Assembly: GCA_963930775.1 (NCBI GenBank) | Contig: OZ005702.1 | Location: 7,978,336-8,042,335 of the forward strand | DNA length: 64,000 nucleotides | Direction of reading: 5' to 3' | From: Cliona cf. orientalis | Taxonomy: Eukaryota > Porifera > Demospongiae > Clionaida > Clionaidae | Shown: positions 62,291-64,000 of the stretch, piece after piece | Numbering within the stretch: the stretch's first letter is position 1 | How the letters are laid out: each line of letters begins with the position of its first letter | Notes under the pieces: model-generated | Database searches by the model: none | What the model saw: only the letters and a program-made list of their open reading frames with translations | What the model was told of the DNA's origin: nothing | Program-made: the position numbers and the translations under genes

Positions 62291-64000
62291 TTAAATCCAC
62301 AACATGGTAATTTCTGACAATCCATTTCTCCTTCTTGCTTTATTGATGGTTATCCTCACTTTATCCTCTCCCAAGTGATTTGGGATGAGCAGTATCTTCA
62401 TCTCTGAGTGCTTGGAAACAGCTTCAACTAAACATGTCAGTCCATTCTCAGTTATTGTTCTATTGCCATTGATGTCTAGTCTCTCCAGTGTATTGTTAGT
62501 ATGGAGTGCATCAGCCAGTGAAGCCACTCCAGTGTCAGTCATATCACAGCTAGAGACATTAAGCTCTTTCAATGTTTTGTTTTGTTTGAGAGCAGCAAAT
62601 ATAGTCTGTAGTCCTTTGTCACCAATTGGATTACCATACAACAACAATTCACCCACTATGCTAGCACTGTTCAGTAGCTCAGCTATGTGTGAGGCACCTT
62701 CTTCATGAATCTCATTCCACTGCAGCACCAGTCTAAGGGTATTTACTGTGCTGTGAGAATGTATACTCCTGTAAATACTTTGCATCAGGTTCTTGGTGCC
62801 AGCATCTCCTACGGAGCAGTTGCTGAGGTTCACTCTGAAGTCCTTGGCATTACTAGTAGTAACAGAGACAGAGGAAAGAAAGTAGCCAATTGCAATCGAG
62901 TCCACTGGAGTTAGTGAGGTGTGGCTAAGATCCAACTCAATTCCCATGTTCAGTTGCTCTATCACAAACTGGCAGAGAGATGGATCCTGAGCCTCATACA
63001 AGCAGTGAAGGAGAGAGACTAAGAGAGATGTGTTACCTCTTTTGAGAATCTTTCCAATGAGATCTAGCATATGCACATTAGCATAACTAGGAATTAGCCA
63101 GCTTGGTAGCCAGCTGAGGAATGGTCTTGATATGCGAAGCTTTGTGATGGCTGCATAAAATTGGAACACTGCATTAAATCTAGAGTCACTAAATAGTGAA
63201 TCAAATGTTGAGATCTGCTCACTGGCTGGCATGCGAGAGATGTAAACTGCTGATAGCATCTCTTGTATGGATAGATGGAGAAAGTTATAGTATACTGTTC
63301 TGCCATCAGAAAGTATGCTGGGTGTGGCTTGAAGTAGACCCACCTCACAAACCACTGCTGAGTCTTTGATAGCCTTTAAATCACTCTGAGAAAATGTGAC
63401 TTTATTCTGGGATATTCCTGAAAATGCTAACTCACAGAGCCTATTAAAAGGAGCTCGTAATTTTTGTGGTAATCTATCGAGGGATGTCAATCGAGCTTGT
63501 TGTTGTGTATTCCCCAGTCGCTGGCACAGGTAGTGAGAGAGACAGTGCTGGACAAGGGAGGAAAAGATGCCATGAACAGTGCGAGGGAGGGAGCCATCAC
63601 TCAGGTAAAGATGGGCTACAATGGAAGCATTCAGAGGAAGGTAGCAACTGCCCTCAACGGCCGGGTTTTCTCTCAGTCTCTCCATTAGAGTGTCCACAGC
63701 TTTGGTGTCTCCCTTTAGACACTCGGTGAAGTACTGCCTCTGCTCCTCCCAAGTGAAACCCAGCACCTCAATTCGGGAAGAGACCAATTCATTGAGCTCA
63801 CCTGATGAAACTGGACGTGATGTGACAATCACTGAGCTTTGAGTGATGGGAGAGTGAAGAGAAGGTGTGATCATATCTCTAAGAAGCGACTTTTCTCGAA
63901 GGTGTGATGGGAGCTCATCCCATCCATCCATTACCCACAGGATGCCCCTGCCATCAGTGTCGGTAATTGCTTTTGCTACTTGTTGAGCAGTTTGTTTGTC
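62291..64000 (-). CDS. NLR4: DEATH-NACHT-LRR receptor, partial at window edge
   Basis: Open from the window edge to the stop at 62291, about 569 codons. It starts inside NACHT just before Walker B (TDGRGILWVMDGWDELPSHL) and continues through the winged-helix/helical part (GLLQATPSILSDGRTVYYNFL, HLSIQEMLSAVYISRMPASE) into about six ribonuclease-inhibitor-type LRRs (GLQTIFAALKQNKTLKELNV, GVASLADALHTNNTLERLDI, GLTCLVEAVSKHSEMKILLI), ending SEITMLWI. Unlike NLR1-3, no frameshift or insertion is visible, so this copy may be functional. Walker A, Death domain and 5' exon lie outside the window. NLRs oligomerise through NACHT and signal through the Death domain; the ligand is unknown. Confidence 0.88.
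   Translation of the reverse strand, partial: DKQTAQQVAKAITDTDGRGILWVMDGWDELPSHLREKSLLRDMITPSLHSPITQSSVIVTSRPVSSGELNELVSSRIEVLGFTWEEQRQYFTECLKGDTKAVDTLMERLRENPAVEGSCYLPLNASIVAHLYLSDGSLPRTVHGIFSSLVQHCLSHYLCQRLGNTQQQARLTSLDRLPQKLRAPFNRLCELAFSGISQNKVTFSQSDLKAIKDSAVVCEVGLLQATPSILSDGRTVYYNFLHLSIQEMLSAVYISRMPASEQISTFDSLFSDSRFNAVFQFYAAITKLRISRPFLSWLPSWLIPSYANVHMLDLIGKILKRGNTSLLVSLLHCLYEAQDPSLCQFVIEQLNMGIELDLSHTSLTPVDSIAIGYFLSSVSVTTSNAKDFRVNLSNCSVGDAGTKNLMQSIYRSIHSHSTVNTLRLVLQWNEIHEEGASHIAELLNSASIVGELLLYGNPIGDKGLQTIFAALKQNKTLKELNVSSCDMTDTGVASLADALHTNNTLERLDINGNRTITENGLTCLVEAVSKHSEMKILLIPNHLGEDKVRITINKARRRNGLSEITMLWI

Overview
The window looks like nuclear DNA of a marine invertebrate, most likely a sponge (Porifera, probably a demosponge). 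Genes are compact with short GT-AG introns, intergenic DNA is crowded with small inverted-repeat transposons, and the gene set fits: DEATH-NACHT-LRR receptor genes in tandem, an ankyrin-Roc-COR-Death protein, ANKLE1, an EMI1/FBXO5-type F-box protein, nicalin and an Hsp70-like gene. The phylum is an inference from gene content; no species is claimed.

Layout. 1-4.8 kb: an array of ~400 bp repeats broken by nested foldback elements and MITEs. 5.5-6.3 kb: a second copy of the last two coding exons of ANKLE1. 8.2-10 kb: a frameshifted P-loop GTPase gene with a Cys/His cluster. 11.6-21.9 kb: ANKLE1 on the minus strand, with a ~7.3 kb intron. That intron holds the most unusual thing seen here, a family of short snRNA-like units on both strands. 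Each has a conserved upstream block, a TATA-like box, a variable body of roughly 55-75 nt, an Sm-like site and a 3' hairpin. 22.5-26.7 kb: ankyrin-Roc-COR-Death protein (minus). 27.2-28.8 kb: EMI1/FBXO5-like (minus). 29.6-31.6 kb: single-exon Hsp70-like protein with a long N-terminal extension and no C-terminal lid (minus). 31.8-36.1 kb: complete 14-exon nicalin (plus), divergent from the Hsp70-like gene across a 197 bp gap.

36-64 kb is a tandem segmental duplication. The repeated unit is the nicalin 3' half (plus) followed by a DEATH-NACHT-LRR gene (minus), with a C2-like fragment in two units. Four units are visible. NLR1 has a nonsense codon, frameshifts and a ~2 kb insertion carrying a second GTPase gene and another snRNA-like unit. 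NLR2 has lost the ATP-binding part of NACHT. NLR3 has a one-base frameshift and a hAT-type MITE in its LRRs. NLR4 is open as far as the window edge. The nicalin copies lack exons 1-8.

The single-copy genes serve separate housekeeping roles (ER membrane-protein complex, APC/C control, DNA cleavage, protein folding). The NLR array and the Roco/Death protein suggest innate immune or death signalling. Exon boundaries were worked out by eye from splice sites and codon phase. Repeat edges are good to a few bases where target-site duplications are stated and to tens of bases otherwise.
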